Positions 47,600 through 59,388 of a stretch of 64,000 nt of DNA are shown here, piece after piece. Origin of the DNA: Gymnothorax reevesii. Taxonomy: Eukaryota; Chordata; Actinopteri; Anguilliformes; Muraenidae. The translations under genes and the position numbers were made by a program. A model generated the notes under the pieces. It did not search any database. It saw only the letters and a list, made by a program, of their open reading frames with translations, and was not told the origin of the DNA. The stretch is taken from the NCBI GenBank assembly GCA_029721435.1, contig CM056573.1:154215947-154279946 (forward strand). Reading direction: 5' to 3'. Position 1 is the stretch's first letter. Each line of letters starts with the position of its first letter.

Positions 47600-48430
47600 C
47601 TTTTTCCGTCCCAACTGTTTTCGCAGTGGCATATTACCTACAGCACAATTGAATAACAAACCAGTTTACTTACGCGCCGTCGCCGTGTCTCTCACAGTGT
47701 TTGACTTACTCATCAGACCTTAGCTGAGCCACCTATTATTTTATATTTTAAGATGAGTGTATCTGCAGCATAAGCAAATCAATGGCCATTAATGATTTCT
47801 TACGGCTCACACAGAAATTCTCAAGTTGAGCAAACCAAAATTGTATCTACTATTTGATTAACCAGTCTCAGATAGCAAGTTGAGAAAATCTAGATCTCCT
47901 GCTGACCGAATGTAAAATTAGACACTGCTGACAGCCTTCATGTCTGCCACCACCCTGGCTCGAACATCATTTTACCAGTCCAAAATCAATTCATGTGAGT
48001 CCAACCCACATGAACACTATACGACGTCCTCTTCCATTCTTAGTCCCTCCACCCTCCCCCTCCTCTTCACTATTCTCTCTCAGCAGGTCATTTCCAGACC
48101 CATTTTCAGTGGAAGGTAGCTACCAAACTAAACTCATTCATTCATCCAGTAATGCTCCCAACGCCCCATAACAAACTTTTGGCTACATCAACTGCCTTCA
48201 AGATGTCAGAGGCACAGAAATACCTAATAATGTACTTGACAGGTCTTATTCCCAGCTACAGTGCTCTCCCTCCTGGGAAAACCCCTTGCTTGTGTAGCAG
48301 AATGCAGAATGAGGATCACTGGCCAAAATTTGGGCCGCTTATTTTCTGAATACCTGTAAGACACCGAAATATCACCATAGGTTAGCAATAGCTTCTTCAG
48401 TGGTGTCTTCATTCATCGACCACTCAGTTT
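47600..48430. other. No gene seen
   Basis: No recognisable transposon or exon. The pyrimidine-rich stretch at 48030-48080 is the only compositional feature. Confidence 0.4.
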
Positions 48431-48434
48431 TTGG

Positions 48435-48912
48435 AGACTTCCATTTTTTGTCAATGCACGCACATTGCCTGCTCAGCAATACTTCTACCTGCTGGTAATA
48501 TTCTGGTACTACCATTACAAAATGAATAAAATAAAGTCAAAATATTCTTATTAAAATTAACAGTAATTTTACAGTCCAACCTGAAACACACATAGAAAGC
48601 TTTAACATCTCACAGTAAATTCAGTAAATGATCAATAGTCAGAAACTGACTTATAGCATAACAATCTCCCCTTCAAACTTAAATGCCTTACTGGAGACTG
48701 CCATTTTTTCATCAATGTGCACGCATTGTCCGCTGCCAATACTCCCATCTGCTGGTCATATACAGGTACTATCATTACAAAATTAAAAAAAAAAACATTC
48801 TCCTTAAAATTAACAATTTTACAGTCCAACTTGAGGAACACAGAGAGCTGTAACATTTTGCAGTAAATTAAGTAGATGATCAATAGTCAGAAACTGACTT
48901 ACTGCACCACAA
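48435..48912. repeat. Tandem duplication, about 246-bp unit, two copies
   Basis: Copies at 48435-48666 and 48682-48912 both end with ATGATCAATAGTCAGAAACT (48627 and 48873) and share ACAGTCCAAC and CATTACAAAAT. Neighbouring sequence at 48390-48430 may be part of a third partial copy. Confidence 0.75.
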
Positions 48913-49009
48913 TCTCAGACAGATACCTCTGGATATTTAGTTACAAAGGCATCTCCATTTAACATACTAGCTCTTCTGTCTTGTCATATGTTACTTCACT
49001 TCAAATGGA

Positions 49010-50225
49010 ACATACAGTTGCAATAAAAATTATTCAAACCCCATTGCAAATTAGGTTCACTGGCAAATTTTACAAACTTTCAGCTGTCTGCAATGAACAA
49101 ACCAAACAAGAACAATTTAAATGACTCAACACAACAAATATTACAAGTGGCTTCTCAAAAATTCAACATAAAATTCCACTTTTAATGACTACTGCAAGCT
49201 CAAAATTATTCAATCCCTTCATGACAACCCTTTTTTAAGATTATTTTTTGGGAATTTTTCTTTATTTGATAGTTATACAGTGTAGACAGACAGGAAGTTT
49301 GGGGAGAGGAATGGGGGAAGACCTGCAGCAAATGACCCAAGCTGGAATCTAACCCAGGTCGCTGCAGGAAGGACACAGCCTCTATGGTACGCGCGCTTAG
49401 ACCTATGAGCCACCGGGGCGCCCCCACATGACAAACATCTTTAATACTTAGTAGAGCACCCCTTTGCCGCTATGACCTGCTGGACATGTGATGCATAGGC
49501 AGATGTCAGCTTTTGGCAGCATTCCCAAGGAATCTTAGCCCAGTCCTCATGGAAAATGGCCTCCGGTTTACTAATGTTCCAGAGTTTGCATGCTGCAACT
49601 GTGTTCTTCAAATCCTAGTAGAGATTTTTTTGGGGTTCAAGTGAGGCGACTGTGATGGGCACTCTAGAACTTCCCAGACTTCTTCTGAAACCAAGCCTCG
49701 GTGGATGTTGAGGTATGCTTAGGATCATTGTCCTTTTGGAAGGTCCAATGATGCCCAAGCGTCAGCTTCCCTATGGACAGCATGACATTTTCTCCTTGGA
49801 TATCCTGGTACTTAACTGAATCCATCTCGCCCTCCACACCTTGCAGATTTCCAGTGCGAAAGGAAGCAAGGCAGCTGCAGAGCATCTAAAAGCCCCCACA
49901 ATTCTTCATTGTAGGCAGGGTGTACTTTTCAGCATATGCTTCTTTATTCCTCCTGCAGGCATACCACTGATTCATCAGCCTGAAATATTCCAGTTTTCTC
50001 ATCACTCCACAGAACTATATCCTAAACTTCTGTGCCTCATTTATATGGTTTTGAGCATATTGGAGCTTGTGCTTTTGGATCAGTTGTGGAGTACATCTTG
50101 GAGACCTTCAACATTTAGTATGCGCCCTACGTGCAAACTGAAACCTCAGTGCCTCCTGCCTCCCAGTCTTGCTGCGGGTCTCCTGGAGTCACTTGAGAAT
50201 TTTTGACCGCCCATCTCCTCAGGAA
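49010..50225 (-). mobile_element. Tc1-like element, degenerate
   Basis: Left terminal region CAGTTGCAATAAAAATTATT at 49015, then degraded minus-strand transposase with FQKDNDPKHTSTSTEAWFQK near 49700 (second catalytic Asp block). Many stops. Interrupted by the SINE at 49228-49426. Confidence 0.6.
49228..49426 (-). mobile_element. tRNA-derived SINE
   Basis: Minus-strand element with 8-bp target duplications CATGACAA (49220-49227 and 49427-49434). The head resembles a tRNA: an A-box-like CATAGGTCTAAGCGCG at about 49394-49409 and a B-box-like GGGTTAGATTCC at 49344-49355. The tail is CAAATAAAGAAAAA. Recognised as a common teleost SINE type; RNA polymerase III would transcribe it. Confidence 0.8.
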
Positions 50226-50242
50226 TCTGGTGACAGTAAAGA

Positions 50243-50867
50243 CGTGTAGAAACGTTACATTGTACAAGTATGTGTCACAGTGAATTAACATACCAAATTT
50301 GATGAAGTTGCCATCAGTAGTTGCTGAGTACTGACCTGAACAAGATTTCCGGCCTCAAGATCACAGCACTAAGGTGAAAGGTGAAATCCAGCAAAAAACA
50401 AGGCATTGCACATCTATGTGTCACAGTGAGTTAACATACCAAATTTGGTGAAGCTGCAATCAGAAGTTGCTGAGTACTGACCTGTACAAGATGTCCTGCC
50501 TCAAGGCCACAGTGCTAAGGCTAAAGGTGAAATCCAGCAAAAAACATGATATTGCACATCTATTGGTCATAATTAATTACCATACCAAATTTGGTGAAGT
50601 TGAGATAATTAGTTGCCGAGTACTGACCCGGACAATATTTCCGAGGTCAAGGTCACAGCGCTAAGGTCAAAGGTCAAATCCAGCAAAAAAACATAACATA
50701 GCGCATCTATGGGTCATAGTGAGGTACCATACCAAATTTGGTGAAGTAGCAATGATTACTCGCTGAGTACTGACCTGGACAAGATTTCCAGGGTCAAGGT
50801 CACAGCACTAAGGTCAAAGGTCAAATCCAGCAAAAAACATGAAGGTGCACATCCATGAGTTATAGTG
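50243..50867. repeat. Satellite, 147-bp unit, four copies
   Basis: The word ACCAAATTTG recurs at 50291, 50438, 50584 and 50731, a period of 146-147 bp. Each unit ends with AAGGTCA-rich sequence. Two units carry the exact direct repeat AGGTCAAAGGTCA (50664-50676 and 50811-50823). Confidence 0.85.
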
Positions 50868-50897
50868 AAAGTGGCATGTCGAGGATGATGCTTTATT

Positions 50898-51405
50898 GAC
50901 GCGTTTTCCAATTGTTGTAATTGGCAACTGAAGATACGGTTTCTCTCCATATGCGATCTAACAGCGATTAAATCATGGGCTAAATGCAGTACAGTTGCGG
51001 AACAAGATCCGAGTTGCACAAAACTTCCGTTTAAAACAATTATTAGTCCTGACCTGTTCTCAGTCATTTTCATAATTACCAGAACGTTCACTCCAAGCGC
51101 ACTCCACAGTTAACAGGTGCTGCTTGTTCTCCCCAATTAGGTAAGACGGATGAATGATTGTCGGGGAGAACAAGCAGCACCTGTTAAGTGTGGAGTGCTC
51201 TCGGAGTGAACGTTCTGTTAATTATGAAAATGACAGAACAGGTCAGGACTAAGAATTGTTTTAAACGCAACTTTTGTGCAACCCAATTCTCTGTTCTTAT
51301 TCCGCAACTGTACTGAATTTAGCCCATGTTTTCATCGTTGTTAGATCGCATATGGAGAGAAACCGTGTCTTCAGTTGCCAATTACGATAACTGGAAAACG
51401 CATCA
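50898..51405. repeat. 0.5-kb imperfect palindrome
   Basis: Arms 50898-51134 and 51163-51405 are largely complementary (for example ATGCGATCTAAC near 50950 and GTTAGATCGCATATGG near 51340). The loop is 28 bp. No coding potential. Possibly a fold-back transposon, since no target duplication could be fixed. Confidence 0.85.
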
Positions 51406-51750
51406 GTCATGGAAAATGATTGAGAACTAGGCAGGACTTTTTGCTGTCATAAAGGGACGTGTTTTGGCACACGCGCTGGGTACGCCACTGCCTGGATCAG
51501 GACCGGATCAGGACAGCAGGACAGCAGCAGCCAGTGCTCATGTAGAAGGACAGGGCTCGGACGATCCAGGACTCAGGGTTGTGGAGGGAAAGATCCTCGG
51601 AAAGAAACACAGAAAAATGGGGGGTGACGCACTGGATAAAACTACTTAATATTAATAAAACAAGTGTTTGCCACTAACATGGCAATATCCCCCGCTGCCT
51701 CAAATGTATGTGTCTGTACGCATATACGGACAGACAGAGCCCAATGCTAT

Positions 51751-51785
51751 ATCCCCCGCTTTGCGCTAATTGCGCAGCGGGGGAT
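51751..51785. repeat. GC-rich hairpin
   Basis: ATCCCCCGCT and GCGGGGGAT form a near-perfect stem with GCGC inner pairs around TAATT. A second ATATCCCCCGC lies at 51695, so it may be the end of a small DNA element. Confidence 0.6.
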
Positions 51786-51913
51786 ACATACTGTCCCATG
51801 TCATGTGTCAAGTAAGAATTTAGGATCAGTTGGTCAGGAAACAGTCCACGTGTTGCAGCACAGAGGCCATATACTTACACCAGGCTGCAAGATCACTTTG
51901 ATTATCTAAACAC

Positions 51914-52250
51914 TAGTACCATATGGACCTCCCCGGTGACTAAGGCTATAGCAAGCCCCACTGGCACCATTAATACATGCTCAGTGCCACTGGTTCCACA
52001 TGGATTTACTTAACTCTACCACAGTGCCATATGGACCTCCCCTGTGACTAAGGCTATAGCAAGCCCCACTGGCACCGTTAATGCATGCTCAGTGCCACTG
52101 GTTGTACACGGATTTGCTTACTACCACCAGTACCATATGGACCTGCCCAGGGACTAAAGCTGTAATAAGCCTCAATGGCAGTGCTCAGTACCACCGGTTC
52201 CACATGGATTTACTTAATGCTAGCTTCCAATATCATGTGAACCTTCCACA
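51914..52250. repeat. Tandem repeat, 106-109-bp unit, about 3.2 copies
   Basis: Units begin with AGT(A/G)CCATATGGACCT at 51914, 52023 and 52129; a fourth is decayed. It directly adjoins the 3' side of the minus-strand LINE relic. Confidence 0.8.
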
Positions 52251-52289
52251 AAACTAGGTTGTAGTCAGTCCCACCAGAACAAAATAAGT

Positions 52290-53110
52290 ATTTATACATA
52301 ATTACTCATGAGCTAATCATAGGCTTGACTAAAAAGGTAAGTTTTCAGCCTACTCTTGAAGACAGCGAGTGTGTCTGAAGCCCGAATTTGTCTCAAGAGA
52401 TTGTTCCATAAAATTGGTGCTTTGTAAGAGAATGCTCTTCCTCCAATAGGAACTATGGATATATTTGGAGTTTTCAAGTACTCAGCACCTTGTGAACAAA
52501 TGATCTTGGCAGGGAGTAAGGAATGAGAAGACTGCCAAGATATTCCGAGGCCAAGTCATTTAAAGCTTTGTAAGATAGTAGTAGTATTTTGTACTCAATT
52601 CTAAATTATACAGGCAGCCAATGAAGACTATTGAGCACCGGGCTAATGTGATCCTATTTCTTAGTCCTAGTCAGAACCCTAGCAGCAGCATTCTGCTCTA
52701 ATTGAAGGCGTTTCAGGGCCGAGCTAGTGCAACCAGACAGTAAGACGTTACAATAGTCCAGCCGAGTGGACACAAATGCTTGACCATTTTTTTAGTGTCC
52801 TGAAGGGACAACATTTTCTGAGTTTAGATATGTTTCTAAGATGGAAAAAAGCCACTTGAATGATATGTGAGCCTGGAAAGAGAGCTCTGAATCAAGAGTC
52901 ACGCCAAGGTTTTTAACAACAGCTTTGGCAGAAACAGGTAGGCCATCTAAGTTGAGAAAAAACTCCACGAGTCTCTAAGAGATTTGGGACCCAGTACCAA
53001 TATTTCTGTCTTATCTGGATTTAATGAAAGAATTTTGCGTCATCCATGCTTTAACAGCTTAAAGACTTCACCAGCACAATTTTGGGACCTTTGTTGCAAT
53101 ATGTTTTGCT
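52290..53110 (-). pseudogene. L2-type LINE, C-terminal reverse transcriptase region
   Basis: Minus-strand frames show NLGVTLDSELSFQAHI, a VSTRLDYCNVLLSGC segment, KRLQLEQNAAARVLTRTKK and SPVLNSLHWLPV, then a YKILLLSYKALNDLASEYLG tail, in the order expected after the catalytic core of fish L2-like LINEs. Stops and shifts separate the blocks. The core itself is missing (5' truncation). Confidence 0.7.
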
Positions 53111-53119
53111 TCATCTGTC

Positions 53120-53690
53120 GTGCCTTCTAAAATTGTAGAAAGGTTAGGACAGCATCTAAATGTAGCACCTGCACTCTACTTACGTGAGCATGAACTTGTA
53201 TAGTGGAAGCACCAGTAAAAATGGGCATCCATTAAAACAAAAGGACAAAATAATTTGGTTTCCAATTTGCAAAGGTGAAGAGAGCTCCAAACAGTAGCTC
53301 AGTTCATCTGATGTACAGCTTTACGTCCACGAGGAAGGCAATAAAATGAGATTGCTTGGATCGCAATGAACTGAAATTTCTCTAAAATCCATCTTGAAGG
53401 TAGTAAATACTGCAATAGGTGGTATTTAGATGAGCTTTAGGTTTCATTTAATTGGATAATTGCTGGACCGAAAAGATCTCATGAATGACTCTGCTACCTT
53501 GAAATTTCGACTCATGGTATGCATATTGAATGATTTTTAGAAGCATGCCATGCATTGAACTTTTACAATCCACTAATAACCAATTTATTAAATTATTCAA
53601 TTACCAACGCTTTGACATAAGACCTTCTAATGTACATAAGCACATTTTATGCTGTCTTTTATAGGCAGGTTTCTTGAATATTTTCAGTTA
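53120..53690. other. No gene seen
   Basis: No structure that I can assign. Confidence 0.4.
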
Positions 53691-53691
53691 A

Positions 53692-54697
53692 TGTTGTGAT
53701 TCTGCTCTTTTGGTTTTGGTAGTTCTGCTATGCCATGATCCCTAGCCTAGTTTAAGTTCTGTGCCTGGCCTTGCCATGATTATTGATTCTTGTGTTTAGT
53801 GACCACTGCCTTTGTCTGACCATTCTTAGGATTATGTTTTGTATTTTTGGTATTTTAGATTTCCTTGTTTTATTATTTTTCATATTTTAGTTTATTAAGT
53901 TGTATTAAGTTTATTATTATTTATATAACACATACTAACAGTTTATTGTTTTTCAAATTACTAACCACACTAACCTTGTATATTTGGACTAACTTACTAA
54001 CAAGCACTCGGGATTGTATAGCTGCACTTACTTATTGACTAATGATCTCTCAGCAGACGCCCAATTCTAGTCTCCGCCTCCTTGCCTATCCCTTATTATC
54101 TCTGCTGCTATTTTCTGTGGATTTCCACATTTACTTTGCGCTTTCCTTTCTTTTTACTATGCACTTTAGTACTCCTTGACCGGAGCTGTTCTGTTCATAG
54201 GTTTGTCTTGTGATCCCTGTCTGCGTTTTGGCCACAGCCAAATTCATGTAATTAGTTTATTCCTCATGTGTCCCTCCCTGATTATTGTTACCATTGATTG
54301 CACCTGTTCTCCCTGATCATGTGTTCTCCCGGATGAGTATTTAAGATGTCTGTTTTGTTCACTTTCTTGTCAGATCGTTCTTCATAGCTTCCTGTGCCAC
54401 GTTTGTTTACGCCTTGATTCTTAGTGATTTATCTTTCTGACTGGACCGCCTGACTACGAGCTTTGCATATTCCCTGTATTGTACCGCATTCTTGTTTATC
54501 GACCTCTTTTTTCCTGACTACGGATTTTGTGATTGGTGCCCTGGTTTTGATTCTGGATTACGCTCATTGGACTTTGATTTTGGATTGCGGACATTGTACT
54601 GTTGCCAGCTCTGTGGGGGGTTTCCCCTTTCAGATATAAAGCCTTCTTTTTGTATTCTACTGGTTGTCGCACTTGGTTCATTTCGTAAATCCCAACA
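53692..54697 (+). mobile_element. LTR (family B), about 1.0 kb
   Basis: Starts TGTTGTGATTCTGC and ends ATCCCAACA, with an ATAAAGCC poly(A)-type signal near 54638. The region around 53990-54100 is the reverse complement of shared blocks in the LTRs at 4077 and 18048. No target duplication could be matched, so borders are provisional. Confidence 0.6.
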
Positions 54698-54699
54698 TA

Positions 54700-55498
54700 T
54701 ATAGCTTGGCCAGCCAGACTGGATACAATTGTAAAGCCTAGTTAAAAACCCTTGTAGTTGAGACTGCTACCAGGAAGGTTGAATAAACCCAAGGGCCGAC
54801 ATCATTGCAAATAACACACAATTCACAGCAAGCCACACAAATTAGTGCCCGATGTTCATACACACGGTGAAAAGGACCCCCAATGGCTTTTCCCGCGCTC
54901 AGCTGGCCTACAAGACCAATAAAACAATCCAAAAAGGGTATACCAGTGGTTTACAATGGTGGAAGTCTACCAAGAGACTCAAATTTAAATATCCTAAAGA
55001 GAATCATTAAAACCACAGACCATTCTGAAATAGGCAAAACAGCAGCTGGACATACTCAAACCACCGGTTCCTGAGCCCTCAATGCAGCTAGATACCTCAG
55101 TTGAAAAAACATTCAGCCTACATACACCAGAGAGGCTTCAGGACCATCACATGTAATTAATAACTAATAAAATTAGTTAATAATTATTTATTAAAACTTT
55201 AATAAAAAAATTAAAGTCCCTCCCACGAGGCACCAAAATGCATCGGGGAATCTGTCGTTACGTAAAATAGCAAGGATGGATTATTCAGACGTTTCGTCCT
55301 AGTAATCCTTCCCGCAAGATAACCATTTGATTCAGCAGGAAACATGCAAATTTAGTAACCAGTCTCATAAAATTACGAACCAAAAATATGGAATTTTAAT
55401 TAATAATTAAAATAACCAATATTAGTGATTAAAGAAAACAATTTAATTAATAATCTGAAGGAATTTTGGAGTTCTACATAGGCTATTTTGACTCCCAC
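54700..55498. other. No gene seen; possible LTR-retroelement interior
   Basis: The frame at 54883-55074 has no motif I recognise. If the LTR at 55499 is a minus-strand 5' LTR, the AT-rich sequence next to it would be the start of its interior. Confidence 0.3.
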
Positions 55499-56229
55499 GT
55501 GTTACGGCACCAAACAGACACCAAGTTTAATAAATTAATTTATTAAACAAACGAACACAGAATATACATGGGCTAATCTACGGAAGGACTATATACGAAC
55601 TAGAGAAAGCAACAATGGTGTGTGTCTACGTGCGCGTGTGCGTGATTTTGGGTTCTGAGCAGGTGCGTGTCCGCGCGTGCGTGCTCGTGGGCGCGAGTTC
55701 CTTTGTCTTGGGACAGATTCTTTCAGCACGGGGGCTGCTTAGAATTTGTCAATGTATTTATCGGCAGACGATGCGCGGTTGGATAAATCAACTTAGACTC
55801 AATGAATTGCGAGAAGAGTTTGCTTCAGCTCATACGCAATTTGTATTACTAACTGACTTATCATCCATGCTACGGCATGTGTGTTAGTTAATTGCAGCGT
55901 TAGAAAGTTAGCCAGGGAAAAGATTATGCATGTAAGGACAAACAATCAATGACTATTTAACTTCATAAAATATAAAAACGGACACAATGTGATTCTACAT
56001 CAGTAATATACAGTCCCCCCAGTTTTTCGCGATTCTGTGATTGCGTGGATTCGCGCATAATCAGCCATATGCCGCATATTTTTGCGAGGCCGCATATTTC
56101 CTACTATGTCGCATATATTCCGCAAAATAACACCACCTGCTGGTGGCATTGTGGGGAAAAGTGACATCGTGGGTCGCGTGTGCAGCCATTCACGCATGCA
56201 CACACACGTGAAAGGAACGGTGGTTAGTC

Positions 56230-58960
56230 ATGGCGACTAACAAGTCGCACCTGCCGTCATTTATATCAGCAAATGACCGAGCGAAGCAATATCCCTCGAT
56301 TTTACATGCCAGTGGGGGAAAATTATTTTGTATCCCATGTAACAAAGTACTTGACCATCGCCGAAAGTCAACTATAAACACCACTTATTAGGCCAGAAGC
56401 ACTTGAAGGCTGCAGAGAGTTGGCGGTCCAGAAGGCAAAGACAAATGACAATGACAGAAGCAGAAAACAGAACAACGGTGGCAACAGCTGAACGTGTACA
56501 GGTAAAACACGACGTTATTGTCATATAAAGTATAGAATTAAGGTTTTGTTAGCTATTTGTAAACGATTGTAAGTCGCTTTGGGTTTAAAATGTGTCTACT
56601 AAATGTATTGTAATGTAACATTCTGTTGATAGCGAGCTCGTTCGGGGTCAATCGAGGTAATGCTAGCTCTTGAAATGGGATGTTTGCATGCCTTTTAGCA
56701 TACAAACGGAAGTTGACATGACATAAATTTGCACAACAGTATGGTGCATGAACGCCGCTGTTAATGTCTGTAACATCCGTAAGATTTTCATGTGGCTGTA
56801 TACATGATATGAACTAGACGGCTGGAGCGACTTAGCCTACTCAGTGCCATGACTAAAATGTACCTGAAGTCATACTTGTGCGACCAGCCGTCAGAAAAAT
56901 AAAAATAGATTGGCAAGAGAAAGCAACCGTCCTATTCATGGTTTTAAAAAATGGTCTGTCATACAACACCTAAAAATGACTGTTGTTCTCTTCATTTGTC
57001 TGTCTCTCCCTCATTCACGGGCACTCACACACAGCTCCAGCACATGCCTGCGCAGGCACCGATGGTGTGTCTGGAGCTGAACAATGAATGAATGAATGAA
57101 TGAATGAAATAAGTCTGCCTGCTCAGGATTGAGAGCCATTTTTCTACTACATTTACCAAAGTTACTTTAAAGTAACAAATGAATATAAGGCAGATGATTG
57201 AAGCAGAGAGTTGGGTGGTGAAGTGACTAAAATCACTCAAATTTTGTATTTTGGTATTTTTGCAGACTTGTGAAGACTGGGTCCGCATGTGCACCGCACT
57301 CAATATTCCACTATCAAAGACGGACCATCCCCTGGTGAGACTATTCCTGTCAGAGAAAGTTATAAATGGAGGGAGCATTCCAAGGTCTCACCAGCTGCAA
57401 GAAAAGTACCTGGGAGATCTTTATGCAAAGGAGAAGTCTGAATTAAAGAAATGGCTATCTGGGAAACCTGTCGCAGTCATATTTGATGAGACACCTGATG
57501 TTGAGGGAAGGTGTGTTCTCAATATTTTGCTTGCACCCCTGGAGAAAGACCCCTCTGGAAGAATTTTAGCTTACCTGGCCAACACCATTTTTTTGGATGT
57601 GTGCAACCATTCCACTGTGTCCATGTCTGTGGTAAAAACACTGCAGGAGTTTGACATTGCCAATGAAAATGTCATCGTGTTTGACACAGACAATGCAGCA
57701 TACATGCTGAAAGCTTATCGCGAAGCTTTGAAGTCTTTGTTTCCACAGTCCATTCACATAACTTGCATGGCACACATCATGAATTTGATTGGAGGTGCTT
57801 TCCGCAAGCCTTTCACTGAACTCAATGCATTCATGATGCACCTTAGTCAGATGTTCTACATGGCAGGAGGACGAAAAAGAAGATACCTGTCCCACTTGGC
57901 AGCCAATATGGAAGGCTCCATGGCAACAATGGCACCCAATCCCTGTGCTACCCGTTGGAACTCCTGGTTCTGTGCGGCAGAATACCACGCAAGACACTTC
58001 TCTCTACAGAGAGTTTCTTCAGTCAGAAATGCAGATAGGCACAAACGTAAATTCATCATGTAAATTTGTCATCATAAATTTGCCATGTAACATTAAAACT
58101 ACTGTGAAAATGGCTAAAATATCTAAGTGATTAAAAACGTATAGAGGCGTATTGTTTGGGACCCATGTGCTAGGCTGCTTGTGTTATGTCTCATTGTCCC
58201 AGTATAATTAATCATTATCCATCAATTCCATAGGCCCTGCTGCTCCCAATACTAAGATAATATTGAAACAAGTGAAATTTACCTCAGCTTTATTTATTTA
58301 ATCTCATCACATCCTTTTGTCTTTTTTCCTTTTACTCCTTCAGGTTTGTGGTCGTAGTGCCCCACTGGAAAAACTTTATGAAGTATTCGAAAATCCTGTC
58401 CAAGTCCAGTGTCTACAAATCCAGTTGAGAATAGTTTCAGACAAGTGCAAGGTGATGTTGCAACTGTTAGATGTTTTCCAAAGCAGAAGCCCCATCACAA
58501 CGAAGGTGTTTGATTACCTTGAAGACTTTCAGATGAACCTAGCAGCAACAAAGCGCTCCGTGAAGAGGTTTGTGCTGAGTACTTCTCTCAGTTTCCCTTG
58601 CCTGGGGTGCAAAAATCAGACGTTCTCAGGCAGGTTGAAGAAGCATTCGGTGCAGCTGAAGAAAAGGTTACTAAATACATGTCCAATGGACAACCTGAGA
58701 TTTAGTTTTTGAAACAGGTCAGGGTCTTCCAACCAAAATGCATTTCTTTCATGCCAACTTGCCCAAAAAGCTACAATGCCATCCCTGGCTTTGATGCAGT
58801 GCCAACTGAGGAGCTCAGCAACTACCTCAACAAGTTTGGTCCGGAAGCACCCCAAGTTGCTGACAGTGGAACTGTCGACCGTCAAATTCAGCCGACGCGA
58901 GCGCAGCAACAGCATATACAAACTTGTTCTGTCCAACAGGAGGCGGTCAACATCATGTAG
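56230..58960 (+). pseudogene. hAT transposase related to CGG-repeat-binding protein
   Basis: Exon 1 (56230-56501) begins MATNKSHLPSF and has a BED-like zinc finger (KLFCIPCNKVLDH, then in a shifted frame HHLLGQKHLK); it ends at a CAG|GTAAAA donor. Exon 2 starts at 57266 after TTTTTGCAG: TCEDWVRMCTALNIPLSK, VAVIFDETPD, VFDTDNAAYMLK, ITCMAHIMNLIGGAF and NPCATRWNSWF. A shift lies near 58005. Exon 3 starts at 58344 after a pyrimidine-rich acceptor: EKLYEVFENPVQVQ. Later blocks include YNAIPGFDAVPTEEL. The C-terminal dimerisation motif is missing, and at least three shifts plus one stop make it non-functional. Confidence 0.8.
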
Positions 58961-59388
58961 CAACCTGAAGGCTCTAGTTTTCCTTTACTACAAACAGAAA
59001 ATTCAGTGTGGTCTTTTTGAGTCAGATGAGCCACATGATGAAATTGAAATGTAAATGCCCATGGGACTGTGTTTTTTGTTTTGCTATTGTTCAGTTCTCG
59101 AGTCAAGCAATTTTATTGTCACACATAGCAGCAGAATTCCAATCATTCATAGCAGCAGGAGTACAATTAGTGGACATAGAAGTATGTGTAGAACCAGTAT
59201 ATAAGGTGCAATGGTAAAAAGCAAATTACATGTTCTTGAATGCTCATGGAAAGTTTTACTGTTCTATGGTGTCTTTGAACTGATTCTTGATCATTTTTCT
59301 TTTTTGTTTTGGATTACTAGTAATTATCTAGTGTCACTCAGTGCTGGGGTAAGTTCGGGTTTACACTCCAGTAGAAAACACTTACACT

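Noticed and set aside
49228..49426. tRNA gene
   Set aside because: A- and B-box-like words belong to a SINE with tail and target duplications; no cloverleaf was found.
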